The position numbers were made by a program, and so were the translations under genes. The notes beneath the pieces are model-generated. The model was not told the origin of the DNA, did no database searches, and saw nothing but the letters and a program-made list of their open reading frames with translations. From Candidatus Woesearchaeota archaeon (GTDB lineage Archaea; Nanobdellota; Nanobdellia; Woesearchaeales; UBA12501), in NCBI GenBank assembly GCA_026394915.1, contig JAPLZS010000197.1, forward strand, positions 1-5,326: a DNA stretch of 5,326 nt, read 5' to 3'. Positions 4,209 to 5,326 of this stretch are shown here, in pieces; positions within the stretch are counted from its first letter, which is position 1, and the number at the start of each line of letters is the position of its first letter.

Positions 4209-5291
4209 ATGCCGGACGCAATTTCCACACTGAAGGATTACAAGGCCAGGATAGATCAGGCAATGTCTGATTTCTTTGATGTTAAGATAAAGGAGGCAGA
4301 GAAGATAGACGCTTCTTCTGCAGAAGTCATGAGAAACCTCAAGGAATTCAACCTCAGGCGCGGAAAGAGGATAAGGCCTGCATTGATGATCCATGGATAT
4401 AAATGCTTCAAAGAAGCAGATCAGAAAAATGAAAGAGACATCATCTTTGCTTCGCTTGCAATAGAACTTATGGAAGGGTTCCTTCTGATACATGATGACG
4501 TGCTTGACCAGGATGAGCTCAGGAGAGGAGGTCCGACACTTCATAAAACCTATGAAACTAAGTACAATGCTTTGAAAACCATCACTCCCAAGAGATTCGG
4601 AGAAGGCGTTGCGATTGTTGCGGGAGACATACAGAATTCTCTTGCTAATGAGATAATATTAAGTTCTGATTTTCCAGCAGAGATCATAAAAGAGTTTGCT
4701 AGAAAATACCATGAGGTTGCGCTTAAGACAGAATACGGCTGGCTGTGCGAGAGCATGCTTGCATCAAAGCAGATTGAGAAGATAACAGAGAGTGATGTCA
4801 TGAAAGTGAACACTTACAAGACAGCTGCATACACAGTTGAAGGCCCGCTCCATATGGGAGCAATACTTGCAGGAGCGGATAAATCCCAGCTGAATGCGCT
4901 GAGTGGTTTTGCAATTCCAGTCGGAATCGCATTCCAGATCCAGGATGACATACTAGGCATGTTCGGCAATGAGAAAAAGCTCGGAAAACCTATTGGATCT
5001 GACATCAAGGAGGGCAAAGTTACCCTATTGATCGTCAAGGCGCTTGAGAAAGCTGATGCAAAGCAGAATAAGACGCTTCTTGATGCTCTTGGCAAAAATG
5101 ATCTTTCAATGAAAGACATAGAGAATGTCAGAAAGATAATAACCGACTCAGGTTCGCTTGACTATTCAAAGAAGCTTGCAGAGAAACGCATAATGCAGGC
5201 TAAACAATCCCTTGAAAACTCTGATTTCAGGAGACAAGGAAAAGATTTCATGATTGGGATTGCTGATTTCCTGATAAAGAGGGAATATTGA
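4209..5291 (+). CDS. Geranylgeranyl diphosphate synthase (type I, short-chain polyprenyl synthase)
   Basis: A 360-residue trans-prenyltransferase that condenses isopentenyl diphosphate onto allylic diphosphates in the cytosol, supplying GGPP for archaeal ether lipids. In order (ATG numbering): RRGKRIRPAL near 50-59, the first Asp-rich motif DDVLD (96-100) followed by LRRGGPTLH (104-112), GDIQNSLANE (139-148), YKTAAYT (203-209), the second Asp-rich motif QDDILG (245-250), and GKPIGSDIKEGK (259-270). The first motif has no insertion and a phenylalanine (F91) five residues before it, the type I archaeal GGPP synthase signature. FPP as a second product remains possible. An in-frame GTG at 4203 would add two residues; ATG 4209 is chosen because the TATA centre is 27 nt upstream. 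It diverges from lspA, and a palindrome over the initiation region suggests its own regulation. Confidence 0.92.
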   Translation: MPDAISTLKDYKARIDQAMSDFFDVKIKEAEKIDASSAEVMRNLKEFNLRRGKRIRPALMIHGYKCFKEADQKNERDIIFASLAIELMEGFLLIHDDVLDQDELRRGGPTLHKTYETKYNALKTITPKRFGEGVAIVAGDIQNSLANEIILSSDFPAEIIKEFARKYHEVALKTEYGWLCESMLASKQIEKITESDVMKVNTYKTAAYTVEGPLHMGAILAGADKSQLNALSGFAIPVGIAFQIQDDILGMFGNEKKLGKPIGSDIKEGKVTLLIVKALEKADAKQNKTLLDALGKNDLSMKDIENVRKIITDSGSLDYSKKLAEKRIMQAKQSLENSDFRRQGKDFMIGIADFLIKREY

Positions 5292-5304
5292 TCACGCAAT
5301 CAAT
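5287..5304 (+). other. Small inverted repeat over the stop codon of the GGPP synthase gene
   Basis: ATTGAT-CACGCA-ATCAAT forms a perfect 6-bp stem with a 6-nt loop; the TGA stop (5289-5291) lies in the left arm. It is followed by an AT-rich stretch without a solid T-run. It could influence 3' end formation, but the stem is short and AT-rich. The remaining bases up to 5326 show no gene. Confidence 0.2.
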
Positions 5305-5326
5305 GATCTTGTAATATCTTCATTAA

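Noticed and set aside
1208..5291. A carotenoid gene cluster (CrtC-like protein plus GGPP synthase)
   Set aside because: The two genes are in separate transcription units with three unrelated genes between them, no phytoene synthase or desaturase is present, and GGPP synthase is needed anyway for archaeal lipids.

Overview
The window reads as archaeal chromosome, most likely from an uncultivated small-genome lineage of the DPANN/Woesearchaeota kind. That placement is inferred from general resemblance and no search was run. The archaeal call rests on three things seen in the sequence: a complete translation initiation factor aIF1A, a GGPP synthase with the archaeal type I chain-length signature, and BRE/TATA-type promoters. 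Four promoters have their TATA centre about 26-28 nt before the ATG, which is the geometry of leaderless mRNAs. The DNA is moderately AT-rich, and arginine is written mostly with AGA/AGG in every gene, so no gene stands out as freshly acquired by codon use.

Layout. Positions 1-151 hold the last 49 codons of threonyl-tRNA synthetase. A Shine-Dalgarno-preceded gene (173-1156) follows 21 bp later and encodes an exported metallo-beta-lactamase-fold protein related to the hydrolase domain of ComEC. With its own promoter comes a CrtC/AttH-like lipocalin-fold protein (1208-2263). A 144-bp spacer carries a degenerate 13-bp tandem repeat and the promoter of aIF1A (2408-2749), which is followed 3 bp later by an EamA/DMT-family membrane transporter (2753-3640). 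Converging on that pair is a minus-strand lspA (3669-4106) for signal peptidase II. Its promoter lies back to back with that of a plus-strand GGPP synthase gene (4209-5291) in a 102-bp divergent spacer. The last 35 bases hold no gene.

How they may fit together. Two genes belong to translation (thrS, aIF1A). The others point to the cell envelope: GGPP is the precursor of archaeal ether lipids, LspA processes lipoproteins, EamA proteins move small metabolites, the MBL protein is predicted to act outside the membrane, and CrtC/AttH proteins are linked to isoprenoid or other hydrophobic ligands. The genes form several separate transcription units, so the envelope theme is only suggestive.

No clearly new multi-gene system is visible. 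The best leads are the intact LspA in an archaeal setting, the exported ComEC-like hydrolase with an altered YGHP motif, the archaeal CrtC/AttH-like protein, and two 15-bp palindromes placed alike between TATA box and start codon.
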